Shown here: piece by piece, positions 17,676-26,504 of the stretch
How the letters are laid out: the number at the start of each line of letters is the position of its first letter
How positions within the stretch are numbered: position 1 is the first letter of the stretch
NCBI GenBank assembly: GCA_004193555.1
Contig: RPGP01000040.1
Location: 997,127-1,061,126 of the forward strand
Direction of reading: 5' to 3'
Length of the DNA stretch: 64,000 bases
Source: Desulfobacteraceae bacterium Eth-SRB1
GTDB lineage: Bacteria > Desulfobacterota > Desulfobacteria > Desulfobacterales > ETH-SRB1
Translations under genes and position numbers: made by a program
Notes under the pieces: generated by a model
What the model was told of the DNA's origin: nothing
Seen by the model: the letters and a program-made list of their open reading frames with translations, nothing else
Databases searched by the model: none

Positions 17676-18053
17676 CTATTCCTTTCCGTACTGCGCGTCG
17701 AGCCTCCGGAGCACGTCAAGCGCGTTATGTGAGTTATGACCTCTGTGACCGGTAAACGGCATGAATTCGACACCCAGGAGCATATCACCGCTGTTTGTCT
17801 GCCTGCGCCACCGCACCCGCGCACGCAGATTCAAAGGTTTTTCGTTCGGAGCCAGTAATTGCACTATTAATTTCTCGCCTTGGTTAAGCTCTTCATCGCA
17901 CGCTAAAGAGAGTCCCCCTTTGCTTACGTCCACTACATGGTATTTTGCCGAAAAACCCTTGATTAAAAGGAACAGACCGGTTTTTTTGTATTTTCCTTTT
18001 GCGCCGGGTATCTCAAACCGGCGAGCTCTTCTCTTCTTAACGCCCTGTACCAT
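17676..18053 (-). CDS. PilZ-domain c-di-GMP-binding protein
   Basis: 125 residues. It has the basic RxxxR-like start (KKRRARRFEIPG) and, about 30 residues later, DVSKGGLSLAC, the (D/N)xSxxG c-di-GMP motif, followed by the beta-barrel segments VQLLAPNEKPLNLRARVRWRR and LGVEFM. Single-domain PilZ proteins transmit c-di-GMP levels to partner proteins. It is the first gene of a pair with the membrane PHP protein 10 bp downstream, which makes that protein a candidate partner. Confidence 0.85.
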   Translation of the reverse strand: MVQGVKKRRARRFEIPGAKGKYKKTGLFLLIKGFSAKYHVVDVSKGGLSLACDEELNQGEKLIVQLLAPNEKPLNLRARVRWRRQTNSGDMLLGVEFMPFTGHRGHNSHNALDVLRRLDAQYGKE

Positions 18054-18199
18054 TACGATATCCTCCTCTGTGATTGATGATCGTTGATTTATGATTATGG
18101 ATGGGCAACCTCCTTTCAGGCTTTCAGGGTAGATAGCTTAACTTAACAAGAGATGATAATCGGTGGTAAACACCTATCTTTGTTCGGGTTTTACAGACT

Positions 18200-18403
18200 G
18201 AGACCTTTGCAAAATGTTTCCTTTTGCCCGATTACTGCGCCCGCCCCGTAGCTCCAGCAGATGGTGCTGAGGTCAGGTTCACCCGTTCTTAATAAAATGG
18301 GTCAATCCTCGAAATATTCAATATATTCCTCTGGTTGAACCTGACTCGAAATTTGGTCGCTTTCCTTGTACTCGAACAAAATTGAATATTTCTTTAAGGT
18401 TTC
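18200..18403. repeat. Palindromic element family A (about 204 bp)
   Basis: It begins gagacctttgcaaaatg and ends with ttgaatatttctttaaggtt, which are inverted ends. The inside matches, in reverse orientation, the element at 40169-40369 (shared segments ccttttgcccgattactgcg, tcgaaatattcaat and gtactcgaacaaaattga). The middle contains the ccccgtagctccagcagatg REP unit. It occupies the middle of the gap before the methyltransferase gene; the rest of that gap (18054-18199 and 18404-18650) holds no recognised gene. Confidence 0.8.
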
Positions 18404-18650
18404 AGGCTTTGACATTTTTTGGACTATAAGAGAGCTTTATCTATGTGTACCGCCTTGACATTGATACAAATTAAGGGGTACGACTTGAGTATAATATATA
18501 ATGTAGAATTACAAATAGAATCTTATTCCCAAAATCCGACATAGTAAAGTAGGAGACATCAGTTTCCCACCTATATCCTCCTGTTAAGAGAAAAATAAGG
18601 GGAAATAGCATCACGATATGATTACAAAACATAGAGGAGATAAACAGCAA

Positions 18651-19796
18651 GTGGCAGCATATAAGTATCAACTGGGTTCCCGTTATTTTGTTCAGATAGC
18701 TGAAGGCTTAATAGAAGCGGGTGCGGAAGAGCTGGCTGAATTAGGCGCTGAAGACATTGCTCCGGAGTTTCGCGGAATTCATTTCAGAGCGGACAAATCA
18801 ACCCTGTATCGAATTAATTATTTGACAAGGCTTGCTTCACGGTGCCTTGCGCCGTTAATATTATTTAATTGTCATGATACCGATACGTTGTACAAGAAGG
18901 CAAAACAGATACAGTGGGAAGATTTTTTTGCAGAAGGCAGTACATTTGCTGTGGTTGGAAATGTTTCAGACAGTACTATTTCTCACTCAAAGTACGCTTC
19001 TCTCCGTCTCAAAGATGCTGTTGCCGATTATTTCAGGGAAAAAACCGGTAAGCGCCCTGATGTGTCTATAAGGAATCCTGATATCCTGCTAAATCTTCAT
19101 ATCAGGCACGACAAGGCAGAAATAAGCCTCGATACGTCTGGAGGCGCGCTTCACAGGAGAGGATACAGAGAGGAGACAGTATTAGCGCCCATGCAGGAAA
19201 CTGTCGCGGCAGCGATTATTCGATTTGCAGAATGGAACGGGTCTGTTCCTTTATATGATCCCATGTGTGGTTCGGGAACACTTTTGTGCGAAGCGCTCAT
19301 GCAATACTGCAACATTCCTTCGGGCATTTTCAGAAACAAATTCGGTTTTGAATTTCTGCCTGACTTTGACGGTTCTATCTGGAAGCAGGTTAAAAAAGAG
19401 GCCGACGCAAGCATTCGGGAGCTGCCGCAAGGGCTGATTGCAGGCAGTGATCTATCCGAAGAAGCTGTCGATGCGGCGAGGATAAACATAATGGGGATTA
19501 ATTACGGAAAGAATGTAAGAGTTGAAAGGGCTGACTTCAGAGAATTGCCTGCTATTTTCGGCCGGGTAATTGTAGCAAACCCTCCTTATGGCATTCGAAT
19601 GGGGAGAGATGAGGATCTTGAAGCGTTTTACAAAGATTTCGGTGATTTTCTTAAACAGAAATGCAAAGGTTCAACCGCTTATATTTACTTCGGAGAACGC
19701 AGGTATATAAAAAAAATCGGTTTGAAAGCATCATGGAAAAAACCGATCAAGGCAGGCGGGCTTGACGGCAGACTGGTTAAATATGAGATGTACTAA
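18651..19796 (+). CDS. THUMP-domain 23S rRNA guanine-N2 methyltransferase (RlmL-like)
   Basis: 381 residues from the GTG at 18651. This start was chosen because a gaggag site lies 11 bases upstream and the protein then begins AAYKYQLGSRYFVQIAEGLIEAGAEEL, as in homologues. The N-terminal half is a THUMP RNA-binding domain. The methyltransferase half has DPMCGSGTLLCEALM (motif I) and VANPPYGIRMG (NPPY motif IV). The family methylates guanine N2 in 23S rRNA (RlmL N-terminal half, G2445 in E. coli). An in-frame ATG at 18618 is the alternative start. darP follows closely. Confidence 0.85.
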   Translation: MAAYKYQLGSRYFVQIAEGLIEAGAEELAELGAEDIAPEFRGIHFRADKSTLYRINYLTRLASRCLAPLILFNCHDTDTLYKKAKQIQWEDFFAEGSTFAVVGNVSDSTISHSKYASLRLKDAVADYFREKTGKRPDVSIRNPDILLNLHIRHDKAEISLDTSGGALHRRGYREETVLAPMQETVAAAIIRFAEWNGSVPLYDPMCGSGTLLCEALMQYCNIPSGIFRNKFGFEFLPDFDGSIWKQVKKEADASIRELPQGLIAGSDLSEEAVDAARINIMGINYGKNVRVERADFRELPAIFGRVIVANPPYGIRMGRDEDLEAFYKDFGDFLKQKCKGSTAYIYFGERRYIKKIGLKASWKKPIKAGGLDGRLVKYEMY

Positions 19797-19806
19797 GGGT
19801 CTGAAA

Positions 19807-20304
19807 ATGAATGATGATCGTAAAAGCAGAACTCAAAAGAAAAATGAAGCCAGGGCTTTGCAGAAGCTTGGCGAACAGCTTGTAGCCCTGTCGTCTGAAC
19901 AACTTGAAAATATTGATATTTCGGATGATTTGCGCAATGCTGTTATCGTCGCCAAAAAAACAAAAAGTCACGGAGCAAGGCGCAGGCAATTGCAATACAT
20001 CGGCACACTCATGCGTGATATCGACCCTGAACCCATACAGAATGCTCTTGCAAATATCAGGCTCGGTGATCATCAAAAGATCCTTGCCTTTAAAAAGATT
20101 GAAAAATGGCGGGATGAACTTAAGGGAGGAAACAAAGCGCTTATTGAGGAGATTTTAGACAACTGTCCTGATGCAGAAAGGCAGCGCCTGACGCAGCTTG
20201 CAAAAAACGCACGCAATGAATATGAAGCAGGAAGGGGTGTAAAGTCTTCAGTGATACTTTTTCGTTATCTGAATAAGATTTCAGGAAAGGGCTTGTGTCC
20301 ATAA
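19807..20304 (+). CDS. darP: Ribosome-associated protein DarP (YjgA, DUF615)
   Basis: 165 residues from the ATG at 19807. It begins NDDRKSRTQKKNEARALQKLGEQLVALS and continues with RRRQLQYIGTLMRDIDPEPIQNAL, the core of the DUF615 family. All-helical and basic, it binds 50S assembly intermediates and aids late large-subunit maturation in E. coli. It starts 10 bases after the RlmL-like gene stops, so two large-subunit factors share an operon. An in-frame start at 19762 would overlap the upstream gene and is less likely. Confidence 0.85.
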   Translation: MNDDRKSRTQKKNEARALQKLGEQLVALSSEQLENIDISDDLRNAVIVAKKTKSHGARRRQLQYIGTLMRDIDPEPIQNALANIRLGDHQKILAFKKIEKWRDELKGGNKALIEEILDNCPDAERQRLTQLAKNARNEYEAGRGVKSSVILFRYLNKISGKGLCP

Positions 20305-20478
20305 ATAAATAACTATCTTTTAAGCATGGAAAGGGTTGCGGTACATTAGTTTATATATTTATCAAGCTGCCCCTCTCATGTATCTGTTTTTTGTCGAGTC
20401 TTTCTCGAAGCCTGCTAACCGTCGATTATTACGTAGAATCTTCCATTTACATTTGCCCTGTGTTTTCCAAGAAAAATA

Positions 20479-20531
20479 TTGACAACTATAGCGCGGGAAA
20501 TATAAAAGATAAAAAACTGAACGATCGTTCA
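20479..20531 (+). promoter_or_regulatory. Sigma70-like promoter with palindromic operator
   Basis: TTGACA at 20479-20484 and TATAAA at 20501-20506 are 16 bp apart. Eleven bases on lies the perfect palindrome TGAACGATCGTTCA (20518-20531), over the expected transcription start. The site resembles operators of TetR-type fatty-acid regulators (FadR of Bacillus/Thermus type: TGAAYGN2CRTTCA). It precedes the acyl-CoA dehydrogenase start by 43 bp. No TetR gene is present in the window, so the regulator would act from elsewhere. Confidence 0.7.
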
Positions 20532-20574
20532 AAAAGCAAACATGATTTTTTCAGAGACCTTTGAAAAGGAGATA

Positions 20575-21726
20575 ATGTTGAATTTTGATCTGACAAAAGA
20601 ACAGGAAATGATCCGCAAGGAGGTAAGAAGGTTTGCGGCGAAAGAGATTGCTCCTGTTGCCGGTGATCTGGATGAAAGTGAAGAATTTTCCGTAGAACTT
20701 ACAACCAAGATGGGTGAGATAGGTCTTTTTGGCATGTTTGTTTCAGAAGAATATGAAGGCCAGGACATGGATTATCTTTCTTATATCATTGCCGTTGAGG
20801 AGATTGCAAGGGTGGATGGGTCCCAGGCTGCGACGATTGCTGCTGGTAATTCCCTTGGAATTGGTCCGATATACTATTTTGGCACCAAAGAGCAAAAAAA
20901 GAAGTATCTGCCGAAGCTTTGCACGGGCGAAGCGCTCTGGGGCTTCGGCCTGACAGAGCCGACTGCCGGTTCGGATGCAGGCGGCAGCAAAACAACTGCT
21001 GTTTTAGACGGCGATGAGTGGGTGATCAACGGGTCTAAAATATTCATAACCAATGCTGCATGTGAAATGACAATGGGAGTGACTGTTCAGGCGATTACCG
21101 GAACCAGACCCAGCGGAAAGCCCGAATATACATGTTTTCTTGTAGAACAAGGAACACGGGGTTTTAAAGCTGTTCCAATGCATAAAAAAATGATGTGGAG
21201 GGCGTCAAATACAGCCGAACTTTATTTTGATGATGTGAGAATTTCTAAGGACAGTCTGCTTGGTGAAGTTGGAGACGGGTTTCATCAGATGCTTAAAACC
21301 CTTGATAATGGCAGGCTTTCCATAGGCGCCATGGGATTGGGGGGAGCCCAGGGGGCTTATGAGGCAGCCCTGAAATATGCAAAAGACAGAATCCAGTTTG
21401 GCCAGCCGATTTGCAAGTTCCAGGCAGTGGCTTTCAAACTTGCTGATTGCGCTGTTGAAATAGAATGCGCAAGAAATTTGCTGTACAAGGCTTGCTGTCT
21501 GAAAGATCAGAACAGAGCCTTTGAAAAAGAGGCTGCAATGAGCAAGCTGTATTGTTCAGAAATGATGGGCAGGGTAGTAAATCATGCTGTACAGATTCAC
21601 GGCGGGTATGGGCTGATGAAGGAATACGATGTCGAAAGGTTTTACAGGGACCAGAAACTTCTTGATATCGGAGAAGGAACATCGGAGATTCAAAGGATTG
21701 TGATATCACGGTATATCGGCTGCTAA
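20575..21726 (+). CDS. Acyl-CoA dehydrogenase
   Basis: 383 residues from the ATG at 20575, which has an aaaaggaga site; an earlier ATG at 20542 lacks one. Typical blocks are [17 protein letters not shown] (FAD/substrate loop), [45 protein letters not shown] and the C-terminal [38 protein letters not shown]. The expected catalytic-base region (Glu of YDVERFYRD or nearby) is intact. It oxidises a short or branched acyl-CoA with FAD, passing electrons to ETF. In this operon an isovaleryl-CoA-type substrate is plausible but not proven. Confidence 0.9.
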   Translation: [383 protein letters not shown]

Positions 21727-21728
21727 GT

Positions 21729-21873
21729 AGTGTCCATCCACAAATGGCATCTTTCGGCCCCTGGCGGCGTTCTCGCTTTTTTGCAATCCTCGGAATAGTC
21801 GCATTAGGCCTGCGGTTGCAAAAACGCTCGGGCCTTGCCAGGAACCAAAATCTACCACTTGTGGATAGACACT
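21729..21873. repeat. Palindromic element family C (145 bp)
   Basis: The ends agtgtccatccacaaatgg and ccacttgtggatagacact are inverted copies. The centre is GC-rich and also partly palindromic. It lies between the dehydrogenase and hydratase genes within the operon, so it would be transcribed and could fold in the mRNA. Related end sequences (gtgtccataaataa) occur near 2862 and 20291. Confidence 0.75.
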
Positions 21874-21903
21874 AAGTGGATGATTCTGCATGCGGAGGTA
21901 GCA

Positions 21904-22686
21904 ATGAATGATAATGTTCTATTGGCAGAAGAGGAAGGCGGCATAGCGATTCTTACTTTTAATCGTCCCGATGTTATGAACGCTATAAATTTTTCTTTGC
22001 TTCATGCTTTAAAAGAAAAGATTGAAGATCTGCGTGCTAAACAGGGCATCAGGGTGATAATAATAACCGGAGCTGGAGGGAAGGCCTTTTGCGCCGGTGC
22101 AGATCTAAAGGAAAGAGCCACACTTGACGATCGACAGGTAAGGGAGTTTATTTTTACAGTAAGAGATCTTTTTACTTCTATTGCGCTGCTTAATAAACCT
22201 GTTATTGCAGCAATAAACGGCGTGGCGCTTGGCGGGGGTACTGAACTGTCACTTGCATGCGATATCCGTATAGCCTCAATGAATGCTTCCATGGGGCTTA
22301 CGGAAACCCGGCTTGCTATAATTCCCGGAGCAGGTGGAACCCAGAGGCTGCCGAGACTTATCGGGTGCGGGAAAGCCAGGGAGCTGATATTTACAGGCCG
22401 CAGGATTGGGGCTCAGGAAGCCTTGCAGATTGGCCTTGTAAATCACATCTGTGAGCAGGAATCGCTGCTGGATGAATGCAGAAAAATGGCGGCCATGATT
22501 TGCGAAACAGGTCCTATTGCAATTGAACAGGCCAAGTACGCAATAAATTACGGTCTTGAGACGGACATAAATACCGGCCTTGCCATTGAATCAAATGCTT
22601 ACTGGGTTACAATACCGACTGAGGATCGTCTGGAAGGGCTAACGGCTTTTCGTGAAAAAAGAAAACCAGTATATAAAGGGAAATGA
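21904..22686 (+). CDS. Enoyl-CoA hydratase/isomerase
   Basis: 260 residues from the ATG at 21904, just after a GGAGGT site. Crotonase signatures are ITGAGGKAFCAGADLKE (oxyanion-hole strand), AINGVALGGGTELSLACDIRIAS and ETRLAIIPGAGGTQRLPRLIG. The second block holds the backbone NH for the oxyanion, and ETRLAIIPG carries the hydratase Glu region. By context it would hydrate the unsaturated CoA ester made by the dehydrogenase or by the carboxyltransferase (methylglutaconyl-CoA hydratase-like). The substrate is not determinable. Confidence 0.9.
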   Translation: MNDNVLLAEEEGGIAILTFNRPDVMNAINFSLLHALKEKIEDLRAKQGIRVIIITGAGGKAFCAGADLKERATLDDRQVREFIFTVRDLFTSIALLNKPVIAAINGVALGGGTELSLACDIRIASMNASMGLTETRLAIIPGAGGTQRLPRLIGCGKARELIFTGRRIGAQEALQIGLVNHICEQESLLDECRKMAAMICETGPIAIEQAKYAINYGLETDINTGLAIESNAYWVTIPTEDRLEGLTAFREKRKPVYKGK

Positions 22687-22688
22687 TA

Positions 22689-22814
22689 ACTACTCAGGTT
22701 ATTAGCCTGAAGGCTGAAGACTGTTAGGAAAAAGCGAAAATACGGCAATCGTGCTCTTCTGATCCCTTCAGCCTTCAGCCTAAACAGCTTCAGCCTGACT
22801 ACGTGAGTAGTCAC
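22689..22814. repeat. Palindromic element family D, copy 1
   Basis: The element starts actactcagg and ends gtgagtagt, with inner arms cctgaaggctgaagactg and cccttcagccttcagcct. A second copy with the same inner core lies at 24438-24580. Both sit between genes of the same operon. Confidence 0.75.
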
Positions 22815-22829
22815 AAAGAGGATAAACAC

Positions 22830-24431
22830 ATGACAGATAACGGAGCAGTAAACCGGTCGCACTGGAAAAATGAAGAAAAAAGGCTTGACGAGCTGGTTTA
22901 TCAGGCCATGTGGCCGGGTGGAGAAAAGGCTGTAAGCAAGCTGGCAAAACAGGGCAAACGTCCGGTTCGGGAACTGATTGAGAAGCTGACAGATCCGGGC
23001 ATGCAGTTCTTTGAGTTAAGCCGTATTGCCGGCTTTGGAATGGATTATCCCGGTGTTTTTGATGTGCCCTGCGGGGGGCTGGTGACAGGAATTGGAAAAA
23101 TCCACGGCAACTGGACCATGATTTTTGCCAACGACAGCCGTGTGAAGGCAGGCACATATTTTCCGATCACACTAAAAAAACATATGCGCGCCCAGGCGAT
23201 CGCAAAACAGTGCGGTTTAAACTGTGTCTATATCGCCGATTCAGGAGGAGCCTTTCTTCCGATGCAGGCGGATGTTTTTCCTGATGATCAGCACTTTGGT
23301 TCCATGTTTTACAATATGGCTCGTATGTCGGCCCAGGGATTGAAACAGATTACTTTAAGCACCGGGGGCAACACGGCAGGAGGAGCTTATATTGTTTTTA
23401 TGGCCTGTCAATCCGTGATGATAGATCAAATGTCATACTCATTTTTAGGGGGTCCTCCTTTGGTTAAAATGGCGACAGGAGAAGTGATTTCTGCGGAAGA
23501 CCTTGGAGGAGCAAAGGTGCACACACAGATTTCAGGCGGCGCGGATCATTTGTGCGACAACCAGGATGAAGCAATAGAGCGAGTGCGGGAATTGCTGTCG
23601 CTCGAACCTCCCCAAAAGATAAATCTTCACAGGTACGCTGAAACCCCTCCGAAGATTCCTGCGGATTCAATTTACGAGCTAATGCCTGCAGCCGTGCATC
23701 AGGGCATTGACGGCAGGAAGATTCTGGAAGCTATTGCCGATGACAGTTATTTTATTGAATATAAGCAGAATTATGCTCCTGGAAGAGGAGACAATATTAT
23801 TACAGGGAAAATACGCATAAAGGGGATTCCTGTTGGTGTTATTGCTTCCAATGTGGTCGGGATAATATTTTTTGAAGCTGCGCGCAAGGCTACGGAATGG
23901 ATTGTGCGTTGTTCACAGGAAAAGATGCCGATACTCTTTGTCCAGAGTTCTCCAGGCTATATGGTGGGGTCTGAATCAGAGCATATGGGTATAGGCAAAT
24001 ATGGGGCCGACATGGTGAGAGCGGTTTCATGCGCTCAGGTGCCCAGGATCCAGATTGTAATAGGCCCGGATAATGGCGCTGCAAATTACGGCATGTGCGG
24101 CAGGGCATACAGACCGCATTTTCTGTTTTCTACAATGAGGTCGCGCACTTCGGTTATGAGCGGGCGCAGCGCAGCAGGAGTGCTTCTCTCAATCGAAGAA
24201 CGGAAGAGGGATGCCCGTGGAAAGCCCATGACCGAAGAGGAAAAACAGGCTTTCCGTCAAAAGATGATTGAAAAGTATGACGGGGAAGCACATCCTTTTT
24301 ACTGCGGCGCCCGTCTTTTGAATGACAGAGTTTTAAAATTTTCAGAGATTCGGGATTGGCTTGCCATGGCTTTTGAGGTAAGCCTGCTTAAACCAACAGG
24401 CGAGCCTTCTTTTGGGAATTTTAGATTTTAA
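22830..24431 (+). CDS. Acyl-CoA carboxylase carboxyltransferase (beta) subunit
   Basis: 533 residues from the ATG at 22830. It is of the family that moves carboxyl groups between biotin and an acyl-CoA. It has two crotonase-like halves: VYIADSGGAFLPMQADVFPDDQHFGSMFYNMARMSAQG and ITLSTGGNTAGGAYIVFMAC in the first, GVIASNVVGIIFFEAARKATEWIVRCSQEKMPILFVQSSPGYMVG and NYGMCGRAYRPHFLF in the second. Length and composition match methylcrotonyl-CoA carboxylase beta better than glutaconyl-CoA decarboxylase alpha (about 587). No biotin carboxylase or biotin carrier gene is in the operon, so the partner must be elsewhere, or the protein has another role. Confidence 0.85.
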   Translation: MTDNGAVNRSHWKNEEKRLDELVYQAMWPGGEKAVSKLAKQGKRPVRELIEKLTDPGMQFFELSRIAGFGMDYPGVFDVPCGGLVTGIGKIHGNWTMIFANDSRVKAGTYFPITLKKHMRAQAIAKQCGLNCVYIADSGGAFLPMQADVFPDDQHFGSMFYNMARMSAQGLKQITLSTGGNTAGGAYIVFMACQSVMIDQMSYSFLGGPPLVKMATGEVISAEDLGGAKVHTQISGGADHLCDNQDEAIERVRELLSLEPPQKINLHRYAETPPKIPADSIYELMPAAVHQGIDGRKILEAIADDSYFIEYKQNYAPGRGDNIITGKIRIKGIPVGVIASNVVGIIFFEAARKATEWIVRCSQEKMPILFVQSSPGYMVGSESEHMGIGKYGADMVRAVSCAQVPRIQIVIGPDNGAANYGMCGRAYRPHFLFSTMRSRTSVMSGRSAAGVLLSIEERKRDARGKPMTEEEKQAFRQKMIEKYDGEAHPFYCGARLLNDRVLKFSEIRDWLAMAFEVSLLKPTGEPSFGNFRF

Positions 24432-24437
24432 CAGGGT

Positions 24438-24580
24438 AACTATTTAGGTGGATAGGCTGAAGGCTGAAGACTGTTAGGAAAAAGCGCATTTTGAAGCCAT
24501 GTTTGGTGCGGTAATCGTGCTCTTTTGGCCCCTTCAGCCTTCAGTCTAAACAGCTTCAGCCTGACTACGTGAGTAGTCAC
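24438..24580. repeat. Palindromic element family D, copy 2
   Basis: It shares ggctgaaggctgaagactgt, then aaaaagcg, and the right end cagcttcagcctgactacgt with copy 1 at 22689-22814, with a longer centre. It ends 12 bases before the Shine-Dalgarno site of the next gene. Confidence 0.75.
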
Positions 24581-24608
24581 ATTTTTTGGAAAGGAGGCCT
24601 TGATTGAT

Positions 24609-25775
24609 ATGACTGAATATGATTTTTGGAAGATTTTTCCCAGAATGCCTAAAAAGGTAACTATCGGCGACATAACGATCAGGGACGGTTTTCAGCATGA
24701 AGAAAAATTCATTTCCACTGCGGCAAAGATATTTTATCTTGAAGAGCTGATATTCGCAGGCTGCAGGGATATTGAAGTAACCAATCTTGGAAGCGCATTT
24801 TTAATGCCTCAGTTCAGGGATGCGGAAGAATTGTTTAAACACCTGAGAGGGGACCGGTTCAAAAAACGATGCGAAAGAAAGGGCGTGGATTATGACGATA
24901 TCTGTCTGACAGCCATTACGATTCGTGAATCTGCGGTTGACAGGGCTGTTATGTTAAAAGAAAAGGGGATTGGGCCTGATCGTCTTTTGATGATGGTTTC
25001 CACAGAGGAGGAGCATCATTTTGCAAACTCAGGGACAACCCTTCCGGATTACTGGAAAGAGGCGGACAGATGTATAAAAAAGTGCAATGATGCAGGCATG
25101 AAGATGTGCGGAACTGTCAGCACTATCTGGGGGAGTCCTATTGGCGTGGCTACGGACATGAAGGATGCGGTGGAATTTTCAAAACGATGGCTGGAAATCG
25201 GAGCTCATGACATTGAACATGCGGACCACGACGGTAGCGCTTCAGCTCATGATGTTTACCGTTATTTTTCCATGATACTTGATGAAATTCCCGACCCCGC
25301 CCTGCATATTGCTCATTTTCATGAAACAAAGCGGATGGCTTCGGCATCTGTCCTGGCTGCATTGCAGGCAGGGATTACAAACTTTGAGGCTACTCTTGGA
25401 GGGCTCGGAGGGCAGCCTGCCAACTTTCTGGACGACTGTCCAACCAGAGGCACCGGAGATTACTATTATGAAGATCCAAGATATGTAGGTCTGGTTACAC
25501 TTGAGGATACGCTGGTTCAGATCGACGAGATGGGCATTAAACATGGATATGATGTTGACCGCATCTTGTGGCTTGGCAGGCAAATGGAAAAAACGATTGG
25601 ACGTAGACTCCGTTCCGAGGCTGTAATCAACGGCCGGACTTTAAAGGAAGGACATATGGAATTTGCCAGACCCGGGCTAAAGGAAAGAAAAATAAAATTA
25701 GGCGAAGAGCCGGGACAAAAAATTCCAGGTGACTGGAATTCCAAAGCTGTGCTGCCTGAAAAGTACAGTACATAA
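24609..25775 (+). CDS. HMG-CoA lyase-like/pyruvate carboxyltransferase-fold enzyme
   Basis: 388 residues from the ATG at 24609, after an aaaggaggc site. It has the HMGL/DRE-TIM barrel features ITIRDGFQHEEKFI (catalytic Arg-Asp of RDG), DIEVTNLGS, and HFHETKR (metal-binding HxH). The segment FEATLGGLGGQPANF aligns with the HMG-CoA lyase loop GLGGCPYA, but Gln replaces the catalytic Cys. It is also about 90 residues longer than HMG-CoA lyase. It is therefore a divergent lyase, aldolase or carboxyltransferase acting on a CoA ester, and true HMG-CoA lyase activity is unlikely. It is part of the CoA operon. Confidence 0.75.
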   Translation: MTEYDFWKIFPRMPKKVTIGDITIRDGFQHEEKFISTAAKIFYLEELIFAGCRDIEVTNLGSAFLMPQFRDAEELFKHLRGDRFKKRCERKGVDYDDICLTAITIRESAVDRAVMLKEKGIGPDRLLMMVSTEEEHHFANSGTTLPDYWKEADRCIKKCNDAGMKMCGTVSTIWGSPIGVATDMKDAVEFSKRWLEIGAHDIEHADHDGSASAHDVYRYFSMILDEIPDPALHIAHFHETKRMASASVLAALQAGITNFEATLGGLGGQPANFLDDCPTRGTGDYYYEDPRYVGLVTLEDTLVQIDEMGIKHGYDVDRILWLGRQMEKTIGRRLRSEAVINGRTLKEGHMEFARPGLKERKIKLGEEPGQKIPGDWNSKAVLPEKYST

Positions 25776-25852
25776 TGTGAAATTACAAGTGAGTAAAGCG
25801 AACTGAACAATTTAAAATTAGAGCGTAGCTCACTATTGTTAAGGAGTTGAAA

Positions 25853-26491
25853 ATGGAGACAAAGAATCAGAAATTCCATATAAATGTGGACTTTTTTGAA
25901 GATTTGACAGGTGATATCTCAAAGTCAAAACATGAAGGCATTGAAGATATTGGGAAAAAGATCAAATCTCTCAGAGAGGGAAAAGGGTTGTCTATTGACG
26001 AGGTTTCCAGGTTGACCGGGTTTGATGCGGAGCTTCTTACAAGTATAGAAAAGAATGAAGTGCAGCCCCAGCTTGGCACGGTCATCAAGCTTTCAAAGGC
26101 ATTGGACGGCGCATTCGGACGTCTGGTTTCAGGGGTTGGCGACAGGCTCTATTCGGTTACCCGGAAGGATGAGCAGAAGATTGTTTCAAAATCGACGTCA
26201 AAAAAGGGTAAAAAGAAACTATATACTTACAGAAGTCTTGCCCCGGAAGTAAAAGGGCGCCACATGGAAGCCATGATTGTTCAGCTTGAAGAAAACCCTG
26301 AAAAGGATATGTCGGTCCATGATGGGGAAGAATTTATCTATGTTATAGATGGTGTTGCGGCGCTTAAAATCGGAGAGGATTCATTTGATCTTGAACCCGG
26401 GGACAGCGTTTACTATCTTTCAACTGTGCCGCACCAGATTGCTTCTAAAAAAGGCAAGGCAACAATATTAGCAGTGCTTTATGAAGGTTAA
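25853..26491 (+). CDS. XRE-type HTH regulator with C-terminal cupin
   Basis: 212 residues from the ATG at 25853 (aaggag site). Residues about 30-90 are an XRE helix-turn-helix (IGKKIKSLREGKGLSIDEVSRLTGFDAELLTSIEKNEVQPQLGTVIKLSKAL). The last 80 residues are a cupin barrel (VHDGEEFIYVIDGVAALKIGEDSFDLEPGDSVYYLSTVPHQI) with a likely metal or ligand pocket. Such proteins sense a small ligand and control the neighbouring operon. Its place inside the CoA operon suggests feedback control of these genes. Confidence 0.85.
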   Translation: METKNQKFHINVDFFEDLTGDISKSKHEGIEDIGKKIKSLREGKGLSIDEVSRLTGFDAELLTSIEKNEVQPQLGTVIKLSKALDGAFGRLVSGVGDRLYSVTRKDEQKIVSKSTSKKGKKKLYTYRSLAPEVKGRHMEAMIVQLEENPEKDMSVHDGEEFIYVIDGVAALKIGEDSFDLEPGDSVYYLSTVPHQIASKKGKATILAVLYEG

Positions 26492-26504
26492 AGGAGACTC
26501 ACCA

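Noticed and set aside
20479-20531. A TetR gene belonging to the palindrome
   Set aside because: No TetR-type helix-turn-helix gene is found on either side. The only regulator in the operon is XRE-cupin type.
22599-23157. Minus-strand frames over the hydratase/carboxyltransferase junction
   Set aside because: They cover family D repeat sequence and the antisense of the carboxyltransferase. A similar frame appears at copy 2 only because the repeat is shared.
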